This document shows positions 11,205-23,200 of a stretch of DNA of 64,000 nt, one piece after another. Origin of the DNA: Symbiodinium natans (Eukaryota; Sar; Dinophyceae; Suessiales; Symbiodiniaceae); the NCBI GenBank assembly GCA_905221605.1, contig CAJNDS010002492.1, forward strand, positions 126,001-190,000, given 5' to 3'. How positions within the stretch are numbered: position 1 is the stretch's first letter; each line of letters begins with the position of its first letter. The notes under the pieces were generated by a model. That model made no database searches. It had not been told where the DNA came from and saw only the letters and a program-made list of their open reading frames with translations. A program made the translations under genes and the position numbers.

Positions 11205-14200
11205 GGCGTCTGGCAGCTCAGCCAGCAGTTTGACGTCTTGCTCCAGCACGCGGCGGATCGCGCTGCTGCGAAGCCGCATGAACGCCTGGAGGGGGCTTCG
11301 GGGGCCACCCTAAACCCTAAACCCTAAACCCTAAACCCTAATCCCTAAACCCTAAACTCTACTAAACTCCCCAAACATTTTGGCCTTGTGGGTTTCGAAC
11401 CAAGGCACCTTGACTTGGGCCAGCAGGGACGCCGGAAGATTTCGCTCGTTGAAGAACTGGCGAATCTGGGCCTTGCTCAAACCCTAAACCCTAAACCCTA
11501 AACCCTAAACCCTAATCCCTAAACCCTAAACCCTACTGTTGGTTAGTAGGGAATGGGTGAATGGGTGCCCTATGTAATCCGTTAAAGGGCATACATAGGG
11601 CCCTAATTCCCTCGTTCCCTGCAAGCCAACAGTAAGCTTGGGGCAGGTCTGGAAAACCCCCACCCCCGAGATTTGTTTCCTAGACCCCTTTGAACCCTGT
11701 CAGACTGTTTTGCAACCCTTTTGACCGCTAGACCCTAAACCCTAATCCTAAACCCTAAACCCTAAACCCTAAACCCTAAACCCTAAACCCTAAACCCTAA
11801 ACCCTAAACCTAAACCCTAAACACTCAACCCCAGACCCTAAACCCCTTTTGACCACGGACACTGACACCCTGAACTTCAGGATGCAGTGCACCGTAGAGG
11901 GCTTGGCCCGAATCCTGGAGCACATGTGTGGGGGTTTCCGACATTAGGGTTTAGGGTTTAGGGTTTAGGGATTAGGGATTATTGGGGTACCTTATTGGGG
12001 CCCCTGCTGATTCGGGAATCCTGTACTTTTTGGGGCTTCAAAAATAGGGGGGTCCCCCTCATTTTCGTCGATGCCCTTGATGCCCGCTGCCTCTTGAGAG
12101 GCGTAGTCCAAGCGCACAGCCCTCAGCGCCGTGACCTTTGGGATGACATCCGAGGAGGTGGGGGGGGGGGTCTTTGCTTCTGGTTTTCTAGGATGGCTCC
12201 TGTAGAACCCTCTGAAGAAATATTCCTGAATATGATCCTCTCACACCCCAAAAATGGGAAACTTTTGGCCATCCCAAGGGCCTAGCTAGTCTGGTTGAGC
12301 TGGCACTGGCTGGGTTTACAACCGTCGAGTAGGGGATAGGATTAAGGGGGGGACTTTTGGGGACATAGACAGGTCCCTGCTGACGAGAGCCAGAAGAGGG
12401 TTAAGAAGGGTTCCCTCTTAAGGGTTCCCCCTATCCTACCTAGGGTTTAGGGTTTAGGGTTTAGGGTTTAGGGTTTAGGGTTTAGGGTTTAGGGTTTAGG
12501 AGGCAACTCCTGGAGGCCCAAAGCCATTTCGAACCCCAGGACTGCCGAAGCTCCGGAGGTGCAGGACATGACGCAAGATGACACAAGCAAACCCTAAACC
12601 CTAAACCCTAAACCCTAAACCCTAAACCCTAAACCCTAAACCCTAAACCCTAAACCCTAAACCCTATACAAACCCTCAACGCCCTGGACTTCGACGAGCC
12701 GCTGCGTTCGTGATGGAGCTCAAGAAGGATGAGAAGAGCGCCAGGGCAACCAGGACCACGCAGATGGCGAACCTGTGGTCTCCAAGTTTCTGGGCCTTAC
12801 CCTGTAACCCCGATGACCTGCAGTTTTGTGGGGTTAGGGTTTAGGGTTTAGGGTTTAGGGTTTAGGGTTTAGGGTTTAGGGTTTAGGGTTTAGGGTTTAG
12901 GGCTACAGGTCGGTCTCGGAGACCCTCTGCGAAGATGCGGGGATGGGTTTGAGGGTCTGCTGAGGGCCGTGATGACATGGGGCACCCTGCTCTGGCCTGC
13001 TTTCTGACACATCTGAAGCACTCTTCGGCATTTGCCAGTGGACGTACAAAACTCCCAATGTGCAGCCCTACGTAAGCTTAAACCTCCGCGCCTTCCCCTC
13101 AAGCCAAGCCGAGGCGCAGTCTTTCAATCGAGTTGGTCGCACCGATGTTGTTGGTGGCCGGTGTAAACTGCGTGAGGCTCCAATGTAAGGAAATGGCCTC
13201 ATCGAGGTCAGGCCCCCCCGTTGGCCCAAATCCTTCCCAAACGGGCCGCATACCCCTTCATTCAGGAACATGCCTTCACTCAGGATGAATTCCAAGCCCT
13301 TGGCCGTGTATAGCGCAGCGCACATCCCCAATCATGTGCTGAATGCTTGAGTGACGGGTGTTGAGTGGTGCTACTTGATTTATGCTCGCCGACGTCCATG
13401 ACATTCCAAGAGGCGTAGACGTCCCAGAAGTTCGTGTCCTACGCACAGGGTAAGGCTTCGGGCGTGGGGGTGTCAAGACCGGAGTATGCTTTTACAACCC
13501 GATGTAGTAAACGACTTTGCGAACACGTGAACTGCACAGGCGTCCCTTCTCGACAACCTATCGAGGCGGAGGCTACAGTACCCCTCCCCCACCCTCTCTT
13601 GGTCACTCCTGCACGTCGTACTCGACCAGCCAGTTTCGCCTGCCATCCACCTTGCCTCACAAAAAAAACACCCACTTAGCCACAGCACTAGAGGATCTTA
13701 CTGGATTCAACCGGTCAGGGTTTGTGGTGCAGAGCAGATAACCCATAAGTCATATCGCACTACATCGGCACTAGAGATTCTGCGAAAACGCCAAACCCTG
13801 AACCTCCCTGCAAGGATGCCTCAGAGACATGCAAATCTGGCCGAAGACCCCAAACCACTTCGCGACTGAGGCACCTTGCAGGCCGATGGCCATGAAGAAA
13901 ATGGCAAGGTAGTGGTTCACCTTAGTTGCACTTAACGCTCCAACCACCCTCGACATCACGTGTACCTGCCCTACTCCCTGATGTTGGCGCTTGATCTAAC
14001 TTCAACTCCTCAACTACCCCCACGCAAAACCCGGGCCCTTTTTCCCTAAACCCTAAACCCAATTTTTTCTTCAGCCAAGCTACCCTAAACCTTAACCCCA
14101 ACCCTAAACCCTAAACCCTAAACCCTAAACCCCAAACCCTAAACCCTAAACCCTAAACCCCAAACCCTAAACCCCCCCCCCCCCCCCCCAATCCGTTTCT

Positions 14201-17200
14201 GGCCCAAAGGGCCACCAGGATGAAAATCATTCCGCTGGTGATCTTGGCCGTGAGCCAGAAGGTGAGCCTCGGACTTCGGAGTTTAGGGTTTAGGGTTTAG
14301 GGTTTAGGGTTGGGGTTGAGGTTTGAGGTTTGGGGTTTGGGGTTTGGGGTTTAGGGTTTAGGGTTTAGGGTTTAGGCTTAGGGTTTAGGGTTTACAGGGG
14401 GGGGGTTCGGGGTTTGCAGGCGTTAGGGTTTAGAGGGCCTTGGTCTGAAGCAGCTATACCGAGCTTGTAAGAGGAGCTTTCATGGCTTTACATGATCTTC
14501 CGCGCCTGTGCAACATCCGGGCACTTTCGTAAGGCACGAGGTTCGTTAAGGGCCCCGAAACCCTGAACCTTGAACCCAAAACCCTTGGTTGAACCCACAC
14601 CAGGACGGTTTAGGGTTTAGGGTTTCGGGTTTTAGGTTTTAGGGGCCGAGATCTTCGCAAGCGATCATGCTTTCTTCTTTTTTTCGGAGCGCCACGAAGG
14701 TGTGCACTGTGCTTTGCTGGCATCAGTGGGATTACTCCGCAAAAGGTGCCAAGGGCGCATGCAATGCAGATGCCAAGAACCAAAAAACACTTTGTGCTGC
14801 GACGGTCAATCTGCAGCGCACGCAGATGCCGAGAACCGCAGCAGGTCGTGCCGCGACCCGCTTGAAAATCCTTAGTGCAACTTCCGCAGACATTATTGTC
14901 ACCGTGACCACTAACCCGAAAAGCTTAAACCCAATCCCCTACCTTAAGAAGCCCAAAGCTTACATGTTTGCAGGTTAGTGTAATGATTCATTTCTTCTCC
15001 GTCACTAAAAAAAGGTAGGTTTTGGCTTCTGAATCTTAATCCTGAACATCATCCACGAAACATCGTCAGGCGGGTTCGCCCAGCATGTTTTTGGACAAAC
15101 GTCGAAGAAGCAGCGCCTCCCCTCTTTGCAGGTCCACCTACGCTAAGCCTTGGTAGGTTTTTTTTTGGGTGTGCTTCCTTCAGGTTTATAAGGTTTAAGG
15201 TTCAGGTTTAAGGATATACCCTAAACCCTAAACCCTAAACCCTAAAGGTTCAGGGTTACAGGGTTATTGGGTCTTAGTAAACGGCTTTGAGGCTCAGGGC
15301 GCTAGGGTTTGAGAGAGAGGAGGTTGTTTGGCGTTCTTGCAGCTTCCGGGGGGGGACAGGGATGTGTCTCAAAGTCTTTGCATGCAGGGAGATGCCTAAA
15401 CCCTAAACCCGAAGCCCGAAACCCTAAACCCTAAACCGGCTTACAGTGCTTTTTGGGCAACAAACTGCCGGGAGGTGAAGGAATTGCACAAAATCGCCCA
15501 ACAACCCTGTGGGTTCAGGTTTGGGGGTCTGGGATTTAGGGTTTAGGGTTTAGGGTTAAGGGTTTAGAAACCCCAAATCCCCTATAACCCCCCCCCCCCC
15601 CCCCCCCCCCCTAAGCCGGACGCCGACAAGCAAGGCAAGTTACAGCCTTGTCCACGCTCGCCCACATTGAACTGAACGCCGGTCACTGCCTGGTTTAGGG
15701 TTGAGGGATTCAGGGGTTTAGGGTTTAGCGTAACCCTAAACCCTAAACCCCAAACCCTAAACCCTAAACCCTGAACAAAAACCCTCAAAAGACTGTTTGG
15801 CCCAATGTGCCTCGCTGGTAGACCAAAGGAGCTCCTGGGCTTCATGATCAGCCAAGGGCTCCGGCCTTTGGGAAGAGAGGGTTCGGGGCCTAAACCCTAA
15901 ACCCTAAACCTTAAACCCTAAATCCAGGGCCTGGGCTTTGGGGTTTCGGGTTTGGGGTTTAGGTTCTGAGGTTCATTCTTTACCTGTTCCCCTTATACCT
16001 TGATATAGCCCCTAGATATCCTAGTAAGAAACCCCTACAAAATCAGAAGCCCTACTTAAAGAGACCACCAAACAATGTAAGGTTTAGGGTTTGGGGTTTA
16101 GGGTCCCTGTAAAACCCTATAACCCTAAAACCGTTCTTTGGGGGGGGGGTGCTCTGAAGGCAGATTCTACTATTTTGGGTGTTGAGTATGCGGCGGAACC
16201 GAATTCTGGCACCCCAAATCTAAACCCTAAAGCCAAAACCCTAAAACCCTAAAACCCCAAAACCCCAAAACCCAAAACCCTAAACCCCCCCTCCCCTCCC
16301 GGCTCAAACCGCAACGAGCCGCTTGAGCAGCCCCACCGGGCCCTTGAACTCCGATGGGTCGAAGGCTCCTGTGGCGCCCCCTCGGCCTGTGAGGGCTAGG
16401 GTTTAGGGTTTAGGACTAGGGTTTCGCCACCCGCACTGCACACACCATCAGGCGCCCGCTCCGCAGGGTCGAGTCGAGGTTACCGTACTAAGACAGGACA
16501 CGCTCCGTTGAACGTTGAACGTGTCACGAAGAAATTCGGACCCTTTTGGGGTCCCCTTCAATCGAAGGACTAGGGTTTAGGGGTCAGGGTTTAGGGCTTG
16601 GGGCTTTTAGGGGAGTTAGGGCTTTTGCCCCTAAACCCTCAACCCTAAATCCCGTTTGCGGTTTTTAGGGTCTTGCTTTAGGCCACCTGCCAAGCAGACT
16701 AACCACACCTCCGGGCAACATCTCGGGACTCTAGAAGTCGTTGAAACAATGCTTAAGGGCTGAGGGTTTAACCCTAAACCCTAAACCCTAAACCCTAAAC
16801 CCTAAACCCTTTTCCCTTTTCCCTAAACCCTAAACCCTAAACCCTAAACCCTAACCTGGGGGTTTAGGGCTTCGAAGAGGCCACTTAAACTGAAACCCGA
16901 AGCCCTGAACCGACAGGAGCTGCAACAGGCAAAAAGACCCTAAACCCTAAATCTGAAACCCTAAACCTATGGAATGCTGAAGGTAGCCCGGTCGCCCAGG
17001 GGGCCGAAAAAGTCGCCAGACTCTGCGGCAGGGTCGCATGAGTTTCGGAGGATTCCAACTGTTCCATCTTCCTCTGTCTGGTACCTGGGTTTAGGGTTTA
17101 GGGAAGTTTAGGGTTTAGGGTTTAGGGTTTAGGGTTTAGGGTTTAGGGCTAGGGTTTCGGGGACCTCAGTCTGGGGTTGCTGCGATCCGAACGATACCAA

Positions 17201-20200
17201 TTGTTTATGGTATGTCTCCGCGAGGCTTTGGGTGTTTCCATGGGAAGTACTTCGTCGTGTCAGCGAGTGTCAACAGAAGGCTCTTTAAGGGCATACTCCT
17301 GGAGAGCCAAGCTGCTTTAGCTTGAAGAAGAGCTTGGTTGCCCACGCAGGTATGCGCTCTAAATCTGATGCGCCCCCTGCACTCATGGTGCCCACCGACA
17401 GCTGGGTTGGGGCAACGCCTGGGTGAGCCACCAGGGCCTTCACCTTGGAGCCACAGTCCTGCAAGCGCTTGTGGAGAGCGTACGTGAAGACCACGTTCGC
17501 GAGTTTCGACTGCTGGTACCGGACGAAGTTCGCGCCTTGCATGATTTTGTCGCTGTTGCCGCCTAGGTTGCCCCCGTTCTTCTGCAGGTACTTCCTTACA
17601 CGTGCAGCTGGGTAGGCAGACCAATCTTCAGGCTTGAAGCAGGAGAACATGCATCCGGGAGCATGCAAAAAATCAGGGTCGCCGTGAACCCATCCAGACC
17701 GCAAGTGGAGTTTACAGATACCTATGGCTCCCGGCCCTACAAGTTAGTAAGATCTAACCCGCTAGAGTCGCTAGAGACAGCTTGAAACCCTGAACCCCTA
17801 CCCCTCCCCCTTCTCCCGCCCCCCCTGGACTGCACAGTGTCTCCTGCAACTTGTTGGTGAACTCTGGGCCATCCATTACGCGCGCGGAGCTGGAGTGGTT
17901 GACGACCCGTGACTCGCCCCGCAAGGAAGCTGCCTCTTCACGCTCATGGTGTCACACCCTTGTGGCGGTTTGGTTGCCTTTTTTTGGGGTCTGTAGGGCG
18001 AGAGTTGCTCCACGTGGGTTTTTCGTCGAGGCTTGACACACAGAATGAGTCTACAGAGGTGGCTCACACCCTCTAAAACTATAGCACGCAGGAAGGCATT
18101 CAGAGGTTGAGGCGTGGTTTAGGGCTGCAGTTCTGTCACGCGGTTCTACGTGCCTTGTCCAGCAAGGGCATGCACAGGTATGTCAGCAGGAAGTGGGATA
18201 AGTGGTTGGTCTGCATCTGAATGTCGCAGCCGTCCTCTGTGGCTTTGTCGCCAAAGCCCATGATTCCTGAGTTGAGAGGGGAATGTTATCCCGGCCACAA
18301 CACGAACGCCATCTTACTGACAACACGATATGTCCGGCACTTGCAAAGCAGGCTCTCAACAGCGCCTCGTAGACTACTATTTGCTTAAGAACCTCCCCCC
18401 CCCCCCCCCAAAAAAAAAAAAAAAGGGTTCTTAAGCAAACAGTAGGAGATTCCCGCATTGTTGCAGAGGACGTCAAGCCCAACTTCGCGAAGCTCAGCCT
18501 GCAACTTCGCGCCCGCCTCCCGCACGCTCTTGAAGCTGGTGAGGTCACCTGGGACTCTATTATACCTTCAGTTTAGTAGTACCTACCCTTAATTAGTAGG
18601 TATAACCCAAAACACTGCAGTTTAGTAGTCACTTCATTAGTAGGTATAACCCATAAAAAACTCTAGCTTAGTAGTAACTACCCTTAATTAGTAGGTATAA
18701 CCCTTAAAAAAACTGTAGTTTAGTAGTAACTACCCTTAATTAGCAGGTATAACCCATGAAAACACTGTAGTTTAGTAGCAACTGCCCTTAATTAGTAGGT
18801 ATAACCCATAAAAAACTGTAGTTTAGTAGTAACTACCCTTAATTAGTAGGCATAACACATAAATAACTGTAGTTTAGTAGTAACTACCCTTAACTAGTAG
18901 GTAGAACCCATAAAAAACTGTAGTTTAGTAGTAACTACCCTTAATTAGTAGGTCTAACCCATAAAAAACTGTAGTTTAGTAGTAACTACCCTTAACTGGT
19001 AGGTATAACCCATAAACAACTGGTAACTACCCTTAAATAGTAGGTATAACCCATAAACAGCTGTAGGGCAAGAGGGTCCCAGGCACATGGTATCCCCAAT
19101 GGCTCGGGGGCGCCTGCGGCTTGCGAGACTTCCGAGATCTCCCGCAAGGCCTCCGTCGCCCTAAACCCTAAACCCTAAACCCTAAACCCTAAACCCTAAG
19201 CCTCCGTCGCTCGCAGCGAGTCCCGGTTGAGGAGCACAAGCTTGGCCCCCTTCTGCGCACAGACCTGGGGGGCATAGGACCCTATACTACGAGAATCCCT
19301 ATTCGGGTCTATGAAGCATATTAGGGTATATGAACCATATTACGGTATATGAACCATATTTGGGTCTATGAACCATAGGGCATAATGAACCGAGCATTCT
19401 AGGAATCAGGCAAAAAAAACGGATTGTGCTGTGCGAAAAAGGGCCTTGCCTTTTGGGTCTGTTCTTCAAACTTCCAACGGAAGAGCTGTTTAGCTGCCAA
19501 TTCTTAAGTTTGAACAAAAAACTTCGACATGATGTCAATGTCGACCGCAGTCCAGACCTAGACACCCTGGCAAAAATCTTCCCCGTGCCGGAAGTACCTT
19601 AGCTGTCTAGTACCCAGCGGAACTAAAGGTTCACCTTTGGGAAGAAAAGGGGACTATATGACCCCAAAACGGTTAAAGGCTACCTACTCCCTAAACCCTA
19701 ACCCTAAACCCTAAACTACAACTAAGGCGCAGCCTGTCACCGCCATGACCTTGCCAGCCATACTCGGAAGCCCTGCGACCACGCTCTCGAAGTGCCGGTT
19801 GCCCCCAATCAAGTTCCCCATGGCGCGCAGGCTCTGTTGAGATGGGAGTTGCTCCGTTGCTGAGTTCAGAAGCCCCCCAAAAAAATGGAGACTTTTCAGG
19901 TCTATAGGGGACTTGCAGTATCCCAAGAAGTGTAAGGTGCAGTCATTCAGCTACTAAGGTTGCAGGGGAAGCCTGCTGCTCACATGCAGTACAATAGACA
20001 CCCTAAACCTTAAACCCTAAACCCTAAACCCCAAACCCTCAAGAGCATGGCAGACTGGCGGGGTGCGGCTTCTCAGGGTTTAGGGTCATGCACCTTCAAC
20101 CTGGAACTCCCCTCAACGAGCCCTAGAGTCCCGAAACCCCCTCTATCCCCTGAAGCACAACAGTAACACCATGGGCACCTATGGCGAACAGGGTTTAAGG

Positions 20201-23200
20201 TTTAGGGTTTAGGGTTTTCTGCAACATGACACACTCAAGAGATCTCACAATCAACCGCGAGCTCGGAAAATGGGATGCCTGAACAGTACCTGGGCCGTAG
20301 CAATAGACATCTGATTTCGTAGCCCAGTAACCATATCAGAATAAGGGTACCCTTTTTGCGGCTGGTTCCTTTCTAAGAGAACCTTGAACCATAAACCCTG
20401 AAAACCCCAAACCTAAACCCGCCCAAAAAAGGGAACAGGGTACACCTGGGCTACCAAGGATATCTGATTGGCGACTGTGCAGAGTCCAAGGGTCGAGGTA
20501 AAATGCTTGGCGATGAGCTCCTTGGAACATGTGGCTGTTTTTGGGCCTAGGGTTTAGGGTTTGGGAAGTGGGGTGTTGATTCGGCCTCTAAAATACGACT
20601 GCCTTGCTTTCACCTCCGAACTCCAGGCCCCCCCCCCCCCCCCCCACCCCAAAGACGCTACCATCACTACCACAAATTGCAACTGATGGAGAGTGCTGTT
20701 GGGAATCAAGTTTGGCGCGTGGAGAGTGCAAGGTCCCATGCACAACCCATACCTTACAGCTACGCCCTGGGCCCATGAACTCAGAACCCTGGGCCTTAGT
20801 TATAGCTTCAGAGCAAGAAGCTACGAAACGAAATAATGGATCGGCCATGATCATGAAACGCCATGAACATATGCATTCACTTCCAAGACAGTGCCAGCTC
20901 AGAAGGCCTGGGAGCAGGAAGAGTATTTACGGATACGTTGTTGCCCTAAATGCTTCGAAGCATTGGCACGTGCCCCCAGAAGACAGAACAGAACCTGAAA
21001 CAACCTCCGTTTAGGTAGGGTTTAGGGGTTTAGGGTTTAGGGTTTAGGGCAAAATTCCCAGGCAAGCGGCCCCTATCCGCGCAATCTTCTGCAAGCGGAG
21101 AAGGCGCAGGAAGCGCATCACCCGGATGATGCGAAGCATGCGGACCGAGCCAAGCTCCTCTCCGACGGTAGCTAGCTCTTGGGCGAAGGGGCCTATCTAG
21201 TCAACTCTCAACATTCCTAACCCTAAACCCTAAACCCTAAACCCTAAACCCTAAACCTGGTCCCTTTTGGCTCTTTTGGCACGCTCCCCTCATACTTAGG
21301 GGACCGGGCATGGGGGCCAAGAATGGGACCCAATCCTCCATGAATTCCCCTCCTACCCCCCTCTATAGTACCCCCCCTAGGTTCCCCCCTTAATTGAAGC
21401 GATTTAGGGATAATTAACCCTTATTAAGGCTGGGAACCAAGGGGGGTGAGTATAGAGGGGGGGTTACCCTAAAACCTAAACCCCAAACCCCGGGAAGGGG
21501 TTGTTTAGAGGGGGGGTAGTAGGGAAACCCATGAATCCTCCGAGTCCGAGTAGGCCAGCCACTCCAAGAACTTGATCAGCATCTCGATGACCACCTTGGC
21601 TGGCAGCTCCCTTTTCAAAACCCTGAACCCTAAACCCCAGCCCTAAACCCGAAACCCTAAACCCTAGGCCTAAACCCTAGCCCTAAACCCTAAACCCGAA
21701 ACGTCAAGGTCAAGGGGTCCTGGGGCTTCAGTGAACCGGTCCAGGGCTTCGCAGGCAGGATGTTTGTCAGCGGCAGGAATTCGTGGCTTGTCATTCCTAC
21801 CTGGCTCTTCGGGTTTAGGGTATGAGGGAAGGAGGTACCTTATATCCCCATAAAAATCGCCTCGAGGGATTACATAGGGAGGATACATTCCCCCTCCAAG
21901 AACCGGTAGGCACATTACGGCACATTGGGTGTGTCTGTGTGAGCGCGCGTTCCTTCGTTTCTTGTGGGGTCTTCTACAAGCTTTTTTGAGGAGGGACTGC
22001 AGTGCGATTTGCCCTCATAGGCGTCCGGCGAAGCCTCTGACCCAGCACTACTAAACCAAACCCCAAAACCCAAAACCCTAAACCCTAAACCCCAAACCCT
22101 AAACCCTAAACCCCAATGACTGCTTGGCTCCTGTCCATAGCCTCGGAGCGGAGGGTTCGAGCTGGGGGTGGCAGCTCATCCAAAGCAGCGAGTCATATTA
22201 GAACTCTGTGGCGTTTGGCACACCTTATACAGCCCCTATATACCTAAGTAGCCCCTTAGTAGCCCTTATACATACCTCATAGCCCCAATTTCCCTAAGTA
22301 GCCCCTAAATGACCCCTAAGGTCTCTTACAAGGGTCCCTCCTTTAGTCCCTTCACACGCAACGGGTTCAAGGTTTCTTGGGGCCCGAGGTGATACCTACA
22401 GTAGTTGAGCACTACTGCCCTACTCTTTGCTTAAGAACCCCCCAAAAAAAAGAAAAATGCTAATCCTTGTATGGCCCTTATAAGGAAGAATCTATTTTCA
22501 TTTTCGGGGGTTCCTAAGCAAATAGAAGTGCTACCCGTGCATGCGTAAAACGTGAGACTTTCCTAGCTTTTACTCCTTCAGTTCAGCTACTTGACGTGTC
22601 ACAAGTCTGGGGCAGAGGAGGGGCTACAACCAATATCCTCGCAGGGTTTTAGGAAGAGGGTTTAGGCTTAAGTCCTGACGAGGAGGAGAGAATGAATGCT
22701 TGTAATTATGTGCAAGCGGTGTTGAGCTTGGGCCCTAGCCTGGCAGCCGAGCAATTTGTCTTTACCTTCCCTACGGCTCTAACAGCACTGGCTTTGGAAA
22801 CAACGGCCAGATCTGGGGAACGTTCAGAGTTACGGACTTCGTGCTTTTGGGGCTTAGGGTTCCTCGGAAGCAAGCTCCGTGTGGCCTTCATTGGCTTATC
22901 TTGTCATGTTACCCTGCTAGGCCTATGCTGGGCCATTGCTTTACTTCCGCAGCGCGACCAAAAGCAAGTCCGGGAAGAACCACGACTTCAGGTAGTGCAG
23001 CGCAATCTGAAAGGGTCGCCTTGGAATTGCCATTGATTTTCACCAACTGTTTACGTCCAACGTCCAGGATGACATCTGCCCCGAGACAGCTAGCCGCTAG
23101 CCACCTTGCAACCAACCGCCGAGAAGTTCGCTGAGCAAACGTGCTGAAGGCGGGCAACTAGCTTAGGGGATAGTGCCGTGTACGTTCATGAACCATTCCA

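Noticed and set aside
15582-15845. Frames rich in LNPKP or GLGFRV
   Set aside because: These residues are the translation of CCCTAAA and TTTAGGG repeats; many short frames across the window are extended by them without being genes.
18556-19070. A CRISPR array, because of regularly spaced repeats
   Set aside because: The units are contiguous with no unique spacers, lie in a eukaryotic intron and derive from an inverted-repeat element.
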